This document shows positions 8,904 through 16,947 of a stretch of DNA of 45,723 nucleotides, piece by piece. Position 1 is the stretch's first letter. Every line of letters starts with the position of its first letter. The translations under genes and the position numbers were made by a program. The stretch lies in contig JBDSSS010000122.1 in NCBI GenBank assembly GCA_039928615.1, positions 1 to 45,723 on the forward strand, in the 5' to 3' direction. Source of the DNA: JBDSSS01 sp039928615. Lineage in GTDB: Bacteria > Actinomycetota > Actinomycetes > Actinomycetales > Dermatophilaceae. The notes below the pieces were generated by a model, which did not search any database, was not told the DNA's origin, and was given only the letters and a program-made list of their open reading frames with translations.

Positions 8904-9397
8904 GCGCCTCACCCGCGGGGCGGACGGTGCTCTCCCAGACGGTCATCCGCTTCGCGGTGGTAGGCGCCCTCTCGACCGTCGTGCACCTCGGCCTCTTCGC
9001 GGGTCTCGTGCACGCCGGACTCTGGTCCCAGCTCGCCAACGGCCTCGCCCTCGTCGTGGCCACCGGGGGCAACACCGCGCTCAACCGGACCTGGACCTTC
9101 GGGGTCACCGGTCGGGACCGCCTCGTCACCCACCACGGGCAGGCGCTCGTCATCTTCGCCATCACGTGGGTTGCCACGACGGCAGCGCTGTGGGCCCTGG
9201 GCCAGTGGTGGCCGGGGGCGGACACGACCGTGCAGACCGGGGTCGTCGCGGCGGCCAACGTGCTCTCGACAGCGGTGCGCTTCGTCGCCATGCAGCGGTG
9301 GATCTTCCGCACCCCACCGGCCGACGTCCCCGCCGGGCGGGGCGGTCTCGAGCGGGTCGACGAGCCCGTCCTCGACGGCAGCCGGACCGCCGACTGA
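8900..9397 (+). CDS. GtrA-family membrane protein
   Basis: Product of 165 residues starting at a GTG that shares GTGA with the stop codon of the preceding gene. Four membrane segments are visible: IRFAVVGALSTVVHLGLFAGL, LANGLALVVATGGNTALNRTWTF, LVIFAITWVATTAALWAL and VVAAANVLSTAVRFVAM. The phrases FAVVGALST and NTALNRTWTF are typical of GtrA proteins, which are thought to help flip polyprenyl-phosphate-linked sugars. Coupling to the GT39 gene supports supply of its donor. The charged C-terminal tail of about 30 residues is probably cytoplasmic. Confidence 0.87.
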   Translation: MSASPAGRTVLSQTVIRFAVVGALSTVVHLGLFAGLVHAGLWSQLANGLALVVATGGNTALNRTWTFGVTGRDRLVTHHGQALVIFAITWVATTAALWALGQWWPGADTTVQTGVVAAANVLSTAVRFVAMQRWIFRTPPADVPAGRGGLERVDEPVLDGSRTAD

Positions 9398-9398
9398 G

Positions 9399-9427
9399 GG
9401 CGGCCCGACGGACCGGTGGGGCCCGCC
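9399..9427. terminator. Bidirectional terminator between convergent genes
   Basis: GGCGGCCC (9399-9406) pairs with GGGCCCGCC (9419-9427) with one bulge. It occupies nearly the whole 39-base gap between the GtrA gene (plus) and the first MBL-fold gene (minus). Confidence 0.5.
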
Positions 9428-9436
9428 TGCTGCTGC

Positions 9437-10588
9437 TCAGTCCCGGTCGTCGGGTGCCGCGGCCGCCGCCCACCAGTCGTGCTGGTGCTCGGCGACGGCC
9501 CGAACCACCGCGGCGTCGCCCTCGTCGCCCGCGTCGCTGAGGTCGATCCGGGCCCCCGGCACGGGGCAGAGGAGCAGGACGTCGGCCGCCGCCGCGGCCC
9601 GTCGCGCGCGCCGGATCGGCTCGCTCCACCAGTGCATGGCGAGGTTGAAGGTGGCCCAGTGGATCGGCAGCATCACCGATCGTGTCGGCCCGCCGGCCAG
9701 GTCGAGGTGGGCGGAGACCGCCTGCTCCGGGTCGAGGTGGATCTCGGGCCAGAGGCGGCTGTAGGCGCCGATCGGCACGATGGTCAGGTCGTAGGGCCCG
9801 AGGTCGGTGCCGATGTCGACGTAGCGGTGCGTCGGGCCGGAGTCACCGCCGAAGAAGACGGCGTGCCGCGGTCCCCGCAGCGACCAGGCCGCCCAGAGGG
9901 TCTGGTTGCGCGCGAGGGCTCCCCGGCCGGAGAAGTGTCGGGCCTCGGCGCAGGTCAGGCGGATGCCGTCGACCTCCGTCTCCTGCCTCCAGTCGAGCGA
10001 CGTGATCCGCGCCTCCGGGACCCCCCACGCCCGAAGGTGCAGGTCGACCCCGATCGGCACGACGTAGCGGGGTCGGTGGGTGCGCTCGAGCTCGGCGATC
10101 GAGGGCTGGTCGAGGTGGTCGTAGTGGTCGTGGCTGATGACGACGGCCGTGAGCGGGGGCAGGTCAGCGATCGCGACCGGCACGGGGTGGGTCCGCTTCG
10201 GGCCGACGAGCGCCGACGGGGACGCGCGGACGCCCCAGACGGGGTCGAGCAGGAACCGGTGCCCGTCGAGCTCGACGAGGCTCGTCGCGTGGCCCAGCCA
10301 GGTCACCGCCAGGTCGGCCGCGTCACCGGGCCATGACGGTCGCTCGAGCGGGACGGCCCCGACCGGCCTCCCGCGGTTGCGGTGGCGCACGGCGGTGAGC
10401 AGGGGGCTGGCCGGCGACTCGGCCTCGGCCGCGACGACCCAGTGGGCCGGCTCGTGTGACTGGAACTGGCCCTCGCGGTAGTTCGGCGAGCCGGCCACCC
10501 GCTCGCGGATCGCCTGGACCGGGGCCCCGATCCGCTTCTGGATGGGCAGCACGGCGGGGACCGTGAAGGGCAGCGCCGGGCGGCGCAT
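9437..10588 (-). CDS. MBL-fold metal-dependent hydrolase (UlaG / NAPE-PLD-like), copy 1
   Basis: Product of 383 residues. The metallo-beta-lactamase signature SHDHYDHLD (HxHxDH) is present, preceded by WLGHATSLVELDGHRFLLDPVWG, and followed by FFGGDSG and PIHWATFNLAMHWWSEP, which supply the remaining metal ligands. Members of this group hydrolyse lactones or phosphodiesters, some acting on phospholipid-derived N-acyl ethanolamines; substrate unknown here. Its ATG (10588-10586) overlaps the TGA of the upstream paralogue by one base, so the two are co-translated. No signal peptide is seen. It is a clear paralogue of the adjacent gene. Confidence 0.85.
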   Translation of the reverse strand: MRRPALPFTVPAVLPIQKRIGAPVQAIRERVAGSPNYREGQFQSHEPAHWVVAAEAESPASPLLTAVRHRNRGRPVGAVPLERPSWPGDAADLAVTWLGHATSLVELDGHRFLLDPVWGVRASPSALVGPKRTHPVPVAIADLPPLTAVVISHDHYDHLDQPSIAELERTHRPRYVVPIGVDLHLRAWGVPEARITSLDWRQETEVDGIRLTCAEARHFSGRGALARNQTLWAAWSLRGPRHAVFFGGDSGPTHRYVDIGTDLGPYDLTIVPIGAYSRLWPEIHLDPEQAVSAHLDLAGGPTRSVMLPIHWATFNLAMHWWSEPIRRARRAAAAADVLLLCPVPGARIDLSDAGDEGDAAVVRAVAEHQHDWWAAAAAPDDRD

Positions 10589-11931
10589 CAGCGGGCCGGT
10601 CCCAAGTCCTCGGGGTCGTCGACGTCGCCTGGCGCCGCGCAGACGGTCCACCACTGCTCGGCGAACCGTTCCGACACCTCGCGGACCGTCCCGTCGGTGA
10701 GGTCGACCCGCTCGCCCACGCGGGGGTGGGCCACGGGGACCCCGGCCGCGTCCGCGGCCCGGCGCAGGCGCCGCACCGGCTCGGCCCACCAGTGCGTCGA
10801 GAGGTTGAAGGTGGCCCAGTGCACGGGCACGAGCAGGCTCTCGCGGGCCGCCGTGTCGACGGTGCGGGTGCTGCCCGACCGCTCGCCCTCCTCGTGCTCG
10901 CCTCCCGGGGTGTCGACCCGTTGGTCGCCGGGGAGCGCGTCGTCGGTGGCTCCGGCCTCGTCGGCGACGACCGCGTCGGGGTCGTCACCGAGCCGGTTGA
11001 CGTCGCGGTGCGCGCCGATGGCCTGCTCCGGGGTCATGTGGATGTCGGGCCAGAAGGAGTCGTAGGCACCGATCGGCATGAGCGTGAGGTCGAAGGGCCC
11101 GAGGTCGGCGCCGATGTCGGCGAAGCGCTTTGACGTGCCGGAGTCACCGGCGAAGTAGACGGAGTGCCCCGGACCGCGCATGGCCCAGCCGGCCCACAGT
11201 GTCTGGCTGTCGACGACGCCGCGCCCGGAGTTGTGGCGGGCCTCGGTGCAGGTGAGGCGGATGCCGCTCACCTCGGTCTCGCCGCGCCAGTCGAGGGCGG
11301 TGATCCGGTCTGCCGGCACCCCCCAGGCGAGCAGGTGGGCGTTGACCCCGAGCGGGACGACGTAACGCGGTCGGTGGGTCCGCTCGAGCTCGGCGATCGA
11401 CGGCTGGTCGAGGTGGTCGTAGTGGTCGTGGGAGATGAGGACGGCGTCGATGCTCGGCAGCTCCGCGATCGATCCCGGCGTGGGGTGCATTCGCTTCGGG
11501 CCGGTCGACTTCACGGGGGAGACGCGCTCGCCGAACACGGGATCGATGAGCAGGCGCACACCGTCGATCTCGACCACGGACGTCGCGTGGCCGTACCAGG
11601 TGACGGCGAGCGCACCCGGCTCGGCGGGCGGCTCGGCGCGGGCGAGGGGCACCTCACCGGCAGGGGTCCCGCGTCCGTGCACCCGGATCGCGGCGATGAG
11701 GGCGCTCGTCTGCGCGCGGACCCGGGGGCGCAGCGAGGGCTCGTCACCGGCGAAGCGGCCGTCGTGGAAGTTCGGGGAGTCCTTGACGAGGGGAAGCACG
11801 GCTGAGGGGGCGGCCCCCATCCGGTAGGTCACCCGCAGCACCTGCCGAGCCCGGGAGCGGGCTCCGAGCGAGGCGATGGCGTGGGAGACGCCGCGGACGA
11901 GGGGCTGCTCGGAGGTGGCCAGGCTGCGCAT
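10588..11931 (-). CDS. MBL-fold metal-dependent hydrolase (UlaG / NAPE-PLD-like), copy 2
   Basis: Product of 447 residues, same architecture as the downstream copy: WYGHATSVVEIDGVRLLIDPVFG, SHDHYDHLD, YFAGDSG and PVHWATFNLSTHWWAEP. It differs by an insertion of about 50 acidic, low-complexity residues between EQAIGAHRD and LLVPVHW, and by a longer N-terminus. The metal ligands appear intact, so both copies are probably active. The ATG at 11931 has an AAAGGG-like site upstream; an ATG at 11985 is an alternative. It leads a two-gene operon and is divergent from the RHH operon. Confidence 0.84.
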   Translation of the reverse strand: MRSLATSEQPLVRGVSHAIASLGARSRARQVLRVTYRMGAAPSAVLPLVKDSPNFHDGRFAGDEPSLRPRVRAQTSALIAAIRVHGRGTPAGEVPLARAEPPAEPGALAVTWYGHATSVVEIDGVRLLIDPVFGERVSPVKSTGPKRMHPTPGSIAELPSIDAVLISHDHYDHLDQPSIAELERTHRPRYVVPLGVNAHLLAWGVPADRITALDWRGETEVSGIRLTCTEARHNSGRGVVDSQTLWAGWAMRGPGHSVYFAGDSGTSKRFADIGADLGPFDLTLMPIGAYDSFWPDIHMTPEQAIGAHRDVNRLGDDPDAVVADEAGATDDALPGDQRVDTPGGEHEEGERSGSTRTVDTAARESLLVPVHWATFNLSTHWWAEPVRRLRRAADAAGVPVAHPRVGERVDLTDGTVREVSERFAEQWWTVCAAPGDVDDPEDLGPAR

Positions 11932-12057
11932 CGGCACGCCCTTTCGCGAGGGGGACGCGCCGGGGGGCGCTCGGGGTCGACCCATTGTGCGCCCCCCGGG
12001 CTGCCCCCAGAGTCGCGGGCGTGCGCGGCTGCAACAATCTCGTGACGCCATAAAGGC

Positions 12058-12085
12058 ATTGACGTGACGTCTGGATGGTGTCATT
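12058..12085 (+). promoter_or_regulatory. Candidate operator of the RHH regulator operon
   Basis: GACGT-G-ACGTC (12061-12071) is a perfect 5-bp inverted repeat, followed by TGGTGTCATTG. TGAC (12065) and GTCA (12080) also form a wider inverted repeat. Small ribbon-helix-helix proteins usually bind operators at their own promoter. The binding site itself is inferred. Confidence 0.35.
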
Positions 12086-12094
12086 GTGATGCAC

Positions 12095-12622
12095 ATGGAC
12101 ATCACCCCGTACGTCGAGACGCTCCGCCGGGACCTCGGGCAGGCCGCCCGGGCGATGGGCCCGGACACCGCCGAGGCCGCCGACCGGCTCGGCTACGCCC
12201 TCGACTCCTCCGTCCGGCTCGCGCTGATGGAGGCCTTGTCGCACGCAGCGGCCGAGATCACCAACGAGCTCGAGGGCCGGTCTGTCGAGGTCCGCCTCCA
12301 GGGCCGCGAGCCGGTCTTCGTCGTTGCCGGCGAGGGGCCGGTGTCGTCCGCGGACACCCGGGCCATCCTGGCCCACGGGGACACGAGGGCGGTCGACCCG
12401 TCGGAGGAGGGCGACGAGACCTCGCGGATCACGCTGCGTCTCCCGGAGGCGCTCAAGGGCCGCGCCGAGGACCAGGCGGGGTCTCGTGGGCAGTCCCTCA
12501 ACACGTGGATCGTCGGCGCGGTCCGAGCCGCCCTGACCTCGAGCCCGGCGGCGACGACCGGCCCGGGGGCTCCCGGCCGCAACCGGTCGTCCAACAAGCG
12601 CGTCCAGGGCTGGGTCCGGTGA
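12095..12622 (+). CDS. HicB-like ribbon-helix-helix regulator
   Basis: Product of 175 residues. An N-terminal helical domain begins MDITPYVETLRRDLGQAA, a pattern I associate with an actinobacterial HicB-like family found with DUF4097 genes. The C-terminal RHH domain (ETSRITLRLPEALKGRAE, then SLNTWIVGAVRAAL) has the alternating Arg/Thr/Leu beta-strand expected to contact DNA. I chose the ATG at 12095 because family members start at MD(L/I)TPYV; in-frame GTG at 12086 and ATG at 12089 are alternatives. No HicA-like toxin is present, so it is probably a local repressor rather than half of a toxin-antitoxin pair. Confidence 0.75.
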   Translation: MDITPYVETLRRDLGQAARAMGPDTAEAADRLGYALDSSVRLALMEALSHAAAEITNELEGRSVEVRLQGREPVFVVAGEGPVSSADTRAILAHGDTRAVDPSEEGDETSRITLRLPEALKGRAEDQAGSRGQSLNTWIVGAVRAALTSSPAATTGPGAPGRNRSSNKRVQGWVR

Positions 12623-12720
12623 CCAGCACCGGCCACCAACCCAACGGACCCACCGCCGGTCATCAGCACCCCCATATCGAGCAGACACCCGAGCACGGCG
12701 AGAGAGCAGAGGACACCACC

Positions 12721-13578
12721 ATGGAGAAGCACTTCGAGACCACCGGCCCGATCCGACTCAAGGTCGAGCTCCAGACGGGCGACGTCACGCTCGCGGCATC
12801 CGACGGGGTCGTCACGAGCGTCCGGCTCGTGCCGCACGGTCGCGGCGCCGAGGAGCTGGCCGAGCGGTTCACCGTCGAGCTGCGCGGCGACGAGGTCGTC
12901 GTCATCGCCCCGAAGGGGAGGGACGGCTTCTTCGGGCTCGGCACGCGCGGCGCGGTCGACGTCGAGGTCCGGCTGCCCGAGGGCAGTGACGCCGACGTGA
13001 AGACCGGCTCGGGCGACGTCTCCGCGTCCTGCCTGCTCGCCGTCGTGCGGGCGGCCACCGGGTCGGGAGACCTTGCCTTCCACGAGGTCGGGTCCGGGGA
13101 CCTCAAGTCCGGCTCGGGTGACGTCTCGCTCACGGCCTCCGGCGGGGACCTCACCGTCAGGACCGGGTCGGGCGACGTGTCCGTCGGCTCCGTGGCCGGG
13201 GTGGCCGACCTCGTCTCGGGCAGCGGTGACATCTCGGTCCGACGAGCCGAGCGACGACTCAAGGTGAAGACCGGCTCGGGAGACGTGCGCGTGCTGGCCT
13301 CCGGCGACGACGTCGACCTGATGACCGGCACCGGTGACTGCGAGCTCGCCGGGGTGAGCGGCGGCGAGATCCGCGCGAGGACCGGCACCGGCGACGTGGT
13401 GGTCGCCGTGGCGAGCGGCGTGGCCGCGTATCTCGACCTCAACACCGTCACGGGCGACGTCAGGGTCGAGCTCGACGACGCCGACGACCCGGGCGACTCC
13501 GAGTCGACGACCCGGCTCTCGGTCCAGTCCGGCAGCGGTGACATCCGCGTCAAGCGCGCCCAGGGGAGCCTCGCATGA
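12721..13578 (+). CDS. DUF4097 beta-helix protein with TGSGDV repeats
   Basis: Product of 285 residues. After an N-terminal beta domain (about 1-85), a run of some 11 short repeats built on TGSGDV (variants SGSGDI, TGTGDC, VTGDVR) fills most of the protein at 15-22 residue spacing, as expected for a right-handed beta-solenoid. No signal peptide or membrane segment is seen, so it is probably cytoplasmic. It lies 98 bases after the RHH gene. Function of the family is unknown. The DNA is repetitive over the solenoid, so copy number could vary between strains. Confidence 0.8.
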   Translation: MEKHFETTGPIRLKVELQTGDVTLAASDGVVTSVRLVPHGRGAEELAERFTVELRGDEVVVIAPKGRDGFFGLGTRGAVDVEVRLPEGSDADVKTGSGDVSASCLLAVVRAATGSGDLAFHEVGSGDLKSGSGDVSLTASGGDLTVRTGSGDVSVGSVAGVADLVSGSGDISVRRAERRLKVKTGSGDVRVLASGDDVDLMTGTGDCELAGVSGGEIRARTGTGDVVVAVASGVAAYLDLNTVTGDVRVELDDADDPGDSESTTRLSVQSGSGDIRVKRAQGSLA

Positions 13579-13898
13579 GCGCCAACGGCCACCTCGGCCA
13601 CCTCGGCCACCGCGGCGATCCCGTGTCCCTCGCGCCGCACGAGGCCCTCGCCCGGGCCGTCATCCGGGAGCGCACCGTCGGTCATGGTCGGGGCTCGCGC
13701 GCCGAGACGCGACGCGCGACCGGAGAGCGATCCGCTTCAGCGTCCCGGTCCGCCCGGCACCCCCGGGCCGCGGGCCTGCTGCGGCGGTGGGCCGACCGCC
13801 TCGACCCCCGACCGGTCGAACCCACCACGCACCGGGTGGAGCGGGAGCCGCGACCGTGGGCCCCGGTGCGGCGACCGGCCAGCCACCGGCACAGCTGA
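13575..13898 (+). CDS. Small Arg/His-rich protein coupled to the DUF4097 gene
   Basis: Product of 107 residues; not recognised. The ATG overlaps the TGA of the DUF4097 gene (ATGA), strong evidence for translational coupling. The sequence opens HLGHLGHRGD and is rich in Arg, His and Pro, without membrane helices. A strong terminator starts 25 bases after its stop, so it is plausibly the last gene of the operon. Composition alone would not prove it is coding, and disorder is likely. Confidence 0.55.
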   Translation: MSANGHLGHLGHRGDPVSLAPHEALARAVIRERTVGHGRGSRAETRRATGERSASASRSARHPRAAGLLRRWADRLDPRPVEPTTHRVEREPRPWAPVRRPASHRHS

Positions 13899-13922
13899 TC
13901 CCGCCACGCGCGTCCACCCCAC

Positions 13923-13962
13923 CCTCCGGGCGGCACCCCTTCCCGGGGTCGCCGCCCGGAGG
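13923..13962 (+). terminator. Terminator of the RHH-DUF4097 operon
   Basis: CCTCCGGGCGGC (13923-13934) pairs with GCCGCCCGGAGG (13951-13962); inside, ACCCC pairs with GGGGT, leaving one bulged C and a 5-base loop. About 17 bp in all, placed 25 bases past the small basic protein gene. Confidence 0.72.
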
Positions 13963-14044
13963 CGCGTCCGGCACCGGGGGCGTCCACCGCCGCCTCAGGG
14001 CGCGGGCACAGACGCTGCACAGAGGTCGGGTCGAGGCTCGAACC

Positions 14045-14332
14045 ATGACCACGACATCCCGCCCCTCGTCCACCAGCTCGTCCACCAGCTCGTCCCTGCG
14101 GCGCGGGCTCGGCGCCGCCGGTGCGGCCGTCGTCGTCGCCTTCGTCGGCAGCGCCGGCCTCGGGGCCGCACAGGCCCAGGCCGTTGGTGTGAGCACCGGC
14201 CTCAGCCACACCGAGCCGTCGGCCGCGACGGTGCGGCCCGACCGCCCGGAGGGACACCCCGCCCACCTGCCGTCGGCGACGACGACGGCGGTCCGGTACC
14301 TCTACACCGACGGTCGGCTCACCCAGCTGTAG
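14045..14332 (+). CDS. Small secreted or membrane-anchored peptide, unknown
   Basis: Product of 95 residues. A Ser/Thr-rich N-terminus (about 17 residues) with LRRGL is followed by a hydrophobic stretch (AAGAAVVVAFVGSAGLGAAQAQA) resembling a signal peptide with an AQA-type cleavage site. The remaining mature part of about 48 residues is rich in Thr, Pro and Ala and ends YLYTDGRLTQL. I do not recognise it. Its 3' end overlaps the convergent PAP2 gene by 14 bases. The signal peptide supports coding, but the reading frame could still be chance. Confidence 0.5.
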   Translation: MTTTSRPSSTSSSTSSSLRRGLGAAGAAVVVAFVGSAGLGAAQAQAVGVSTGLSHTEPSAATVRPDRPEGHPAHLPSATTTAVRYLYTDGRLTQL

Positions 14333-15215
14333 GGGCCGTGGCCCCCACCTCGTCCCCGTCCGTGGGGCGCTGCGCGGCCCGACCCTGGGGGTGGTGCGGG
14401 CTGAGGGTGAGGTGGATCCGGTGCGCCGTGACGACCGCGAGGGCCCAGGCCAGACCGAGGGCCCAGCCGGCGATGACGTCGGTCAGCCAGTGATGGCCGA
14501 GGTAGACCCGGCTCAGACCCATCCCGGCGATGAACAGGATGCCGAGCACCACGGTCACGACCCGCTGCCAGGCTGCCGACGTGCGCAGCAGCACGAGGTA
14601 GACCACGACGGTCGTCAGCACGGTCGCGTTGAGGGTGTGCCCGCTCGGGAACGACGGCGACGACTCGAGCGGCGGGACCGCGAGGGCGGCCGGAGGCCGG
14701 GCCCGACCGATGAGGTCCTTGCCCGCGATGGTCATCAGCAGTGAGCCGGCCGCCGCCACGAGCACGAGGATGACCGCCGTCCACCGCCGCGCCGTCACGG
14801 CGAGCACGACGACGGCGACGAGGGCGAGGACCGGCATGCCGACGGGTCCGCCGATGGTGGTGAAGACGGTGACCGCCTGGTCCAGACCCGGGGTGCGCAG
14901 TGCGACGACCCGGTCGAGGACCGGCTGGTCGAGGCCGGCCACACCGGTGTCACCGACGACGGCCTCGTAGACCTCGTGGGCGCCGTAGACGAGACCGGCC
15001 ATCAGGGCCATGGCGACGACGACGAACGCGACGAAGGCGATGTTGGCGGCCGACCACCGGGCGACGGGGGCGAGACCGTGGCCGACCCGGGAGGCGGCTC
15101 CGGTGAGCCAGCGTCCACCCCGCGACTGCCACCGCGTGAGGTCGCGACCACCGATGGTGGAGTCGGGCGGACCAGCGGTTCGCCCCGGACGCAGCGGTGA
15201 CGGGGTCTCGGTCAT
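14319..15215 (-). CDS. PAP2-family membrane phosphatase
   Basis: Product of 298 residues with about six membrane segments. All three acid-phosphatase signature motifs are visible: KDLIGRARP, SFPSGH and SRVYLGHHWLTDV. These enzymes remove phosphate from phosphatidate or undecaprenyl pyrophosphate on the outer membrane face. The N-terminal 50 residues are polar and basic. ATG at 15215 (MTETP) is favoured; a GTG at 15233 is also open. Neither has a clear ribosome binding site. It lies 52 bases after the flavoprotein gene and may be co-transcribed with it. Confidence 0.88.
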   Translation of the reverse strand: MTETPSPLRPGRTAGPPDSTIGGRDLTRWQSRGGRWLTGAASRVGHGLAPVARWSAANIAFVAFVVVAMALMAGLVYGAHEVYEAVVGDTGVAGLDQPVLDRVVALRTPGLDQAVTVFTTIGGPVGMPVLALVAVVVLAVTARRWTAVILVLVAAAGSLLMTIAGKDLIGRARPPAALAVPPLESSPSFPSGHTLNATVLTTVVVYLVLLRTSAAWQRVVTVVLGILFIAGMGLSRVYLGHHWLTDVIAGWALGLAWALAVVTAHRIHLTLSPHHPQGRAAQRPTDGDEVGATAPTAG

Positions 15216-15267
15216 CGGGTCATCATGACGCACCGCAACCGGACGGGACGGGTGGGACCGGACGAGG

Positions 15268-16923
15268 TCAGGTCGCGGGGTCGAGCCAGTCGTGGACGAG
15301 GGGGACGACGGAGGCTCCCTCCCCGCTCGCCGAGGCGACCCGCTTCATCGAGCCGGAGCGGATGTCGCCGACGGCGAAGACCCCGGGCAGCGTCGTGCCG
15401 AGGCTCGATGGCGGCAGGTCACCGTCCCACCTGGCCGGCGGCACGTCGCGACCGGTCAGCACGAAGCCCTTGGCGTCGCGGGCCACGGCGTCGAATAGCC
15501 AGTCGCAGTGCGGCTCCGCGCCGAGCAGCAGGAAAAGGCCGTGGCACTCCCGGGTCTGCTCGGTGCCGTTCGGGACGTCGCGGACCGTGATCCAGTCGAG
15601 CCGCCCGTCGCCGCCACCGTCGACGACCTCGGAGTCCGGCTGCACGGTCACCCGCGGGTTGAACTCGATCTCGTTGACGAGGTAGCGCGACATCGTCGCC
15701 TCGAGCCCGTCGCGCCGCACGAGGATCGTCACCGACCGGGCGAAGCGCGCGAGGTGGATGGCGGCCTGGCCGGCGGAGTTGCCGCCGCCCACGACGACGA
15801 CGTCGGTGCCCTCCGTCTCGCGGGCGGCGGTCATCGCGCTTCCGTAGAAGACCCCGACACCCACGTGCTCCTCGATGCCCGGAACCCTCAGCTTGCGGTA
15901 GCTGACCCCGGTGGCGACGACGACGGAGCGGGCGAGCACCGCCCCGCCGTCGGTGCGCAGCACGAAGGGCGCGTCGTCGTCACCGGCCTCGAGTGCGGTG
16001 ACCGACCACCCCGTGTAGAACTGCGTGCCGAAGCGGATCGCCTGGTTGCGGGCCCGCTGGGCGAGCCGCATCCCGGAGATCCCCCGGGGGAAGCCGAGGT
16101 AGTTGCGGATCATCGATGAGGTCCCGGCCTGCCCTCCGACGGCCTCCGACTCGAGGACGACGGCCCGCAGCCCCTCCGACGAGGCGTAGACGGCGGCCGC
16201 GAGCCCCGCCGGCCCGGCGCCGACGATGGCGACGTCCGCGACGGTGTCGAGGTCGATGTCACTGGGCTGGCCGTAGACGCGCACCGCCACGTCGCGCACG
16301 CTCCGGGGGGAGAAGACGACCCCGTCCATCGGTTGCACGAGCGGGAGCTCTGCCCCGTGCGCGGCGAGGGCAGCCACCTCCCGGCCCGTCGGGCTGTCGG
16401 GGGCGTAGGTGCGGTTGGGCAGGCCCATCCGGTCGAGGAAGTCGCGGATCGACAGGGTGAGCGCGTCGTGGACGGCGGTGACGATGCGGACGCTCGCGAC
16501 CTCCGGGGCCGCGACGGTCGACCCCCAGTCCGACAGCAGCTCGCAGACGGCGGTGTGGAACTCCTCGTCGCGCACGCCGCGGGGCATGAGCAGGTAGGCG
16601 TCGTACTTGCCCTTGGCCAGGCCCGACCGCAGCGCGGGTGCGTCGGTGAGGAAGTGGTCGTAGTGCGCGGCGACGAGGCGCCGGGCGGTCGGCACGACGG
16701 ACCGCCAGCGTCCGAAGCCCTCCAGCACGTGGCCGTCGGGCAGCCGCGACTCGGCGACGAACATCGCCACCTGGCCGCCCTCGGCGACGACGGCCCGGGC
16801 GCACTCCTCCGCCTCGGCCAGCGAGGTCGTCGTGCGGATGTCGTAGTCGCGCCGGTAGCGCCCGAACTCGTCGGACAGCTCCGCGGCGTGCTCCGGGGCG
16901 ACGAGGACGATGGCGGGCAGCAT
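15268..16923 (-). CDS. Receiver-like domain fused to thioredoxin-reductase-like flavoprotein lacking CxxC
   Basis: Product of 551 residues. Residues 1-130 resemble a response-regulator receiver, 140-220 a thioredoxin/glutaredoxin-like segment without a Cys pair, and 230 onward the thioredoxin reductase fold. FAD motif VGAGPAG is near 234-240, followed by ESEAVGGQAGTSS; NADPH motif VVVGGGNSAGQAA and the C-terminal FAVGDIRSGSMKRV are present. The redox-active CxxC normally between the domains is absent (FYGSAMTAARE). It probably is an NADPH-dependent flavoprotein, not a classical thioredoxin reductase. It starts from the shared bidirectional promoter at 16931-16940. Confidence 0.82.
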   Translation of the reverse strand: MLPAIVLVAPEHAAELSDEFGRYRRDYDIRTTTSLAEAEECARAVVAEGGQVAMFVAESRLPDGHVLEGFGRWRSVVPTARRLVAAHYDHFLTDAPALRSGLAKGKYDAYLLMPRGVRDEEFHTAVCELLSDWGSTVAAPEVASVRIVTAVHDALTLSIRDFLDRMGLPNRTYAPDSPTGREVAALAAHGAELPLVQPMDGVVFSPRSVRDVAVRVYGQPSDIDLDTVADVAIVGAGPAGLAAAVYASSEGLRAVVLESEAVGGQAGTSSMIRNYLGFPRGISGMRLAQRARNQAIRFGTQFYTGWSVTALEAGDDDAPFVLRTDGGAVLARSVVVATGVSYRKLRVPGIEEHVGVGVFYGSAMTAARETEGTDVVVVGGGNSAGQAAIHLARFARSVTILVRRDGLEATMSRYLVNEIEFNPRVTVQPDSEVVDGGGDGRLDWITVRDVPNGTEQTRECHGLFLLLGAEPHCDWLFDAVARDAKGFVLTGRDVPPARWDGDLPPSSLGTTLPGVFAVGDIRSGSMKRVASASGEGASVVPLVHDWLDPAT

Positions 16924-16930
16924 GCGCCTG

Positions 16931-16940
16931 ATCCTAGGCT
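16931..16940. promoter_or_regulatory. Overlapping divergent -10 boxes for two leaderless genes
   Basis: ATCCTAGGCT contains TAGGCT on the plus strand (16935-16940, 7 bases before the Tag ATG) and TAGGAT on the minus strand (16936-16931, 7 bases before the flavoprotein ATG). The TA at 16935-16936 is used by both. Spacing of 6-7 bases between -10 and start codon means transcripts would begin at or next to the start codon. Confidence 0.68.
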
Positions 16941-16947
16941 CGACGCC

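Noticed and set aside
6807..8912. Minus-strand open frame of about 701 codons opposite the GT39 gene
   Set aside because: It is an Arg/Gly/Glu-rich shadow without domains; the plus-strand protein has clear helices and family motifs.
12095..12622. Toxin-antitoxin pair
   Set aside because: Only a HicB-like RHH protein is present; no HicA-type dsRNA-binding toxin is adjacent, and the following gene is DUF4097.
12600..13578. CRISPR-like or variable repeat array in the DUF4097 gene
   Set aside because: The repeats are imperfect, in frame and encode TGSGDV units of a beta-solenoid; there are no regular spacers.
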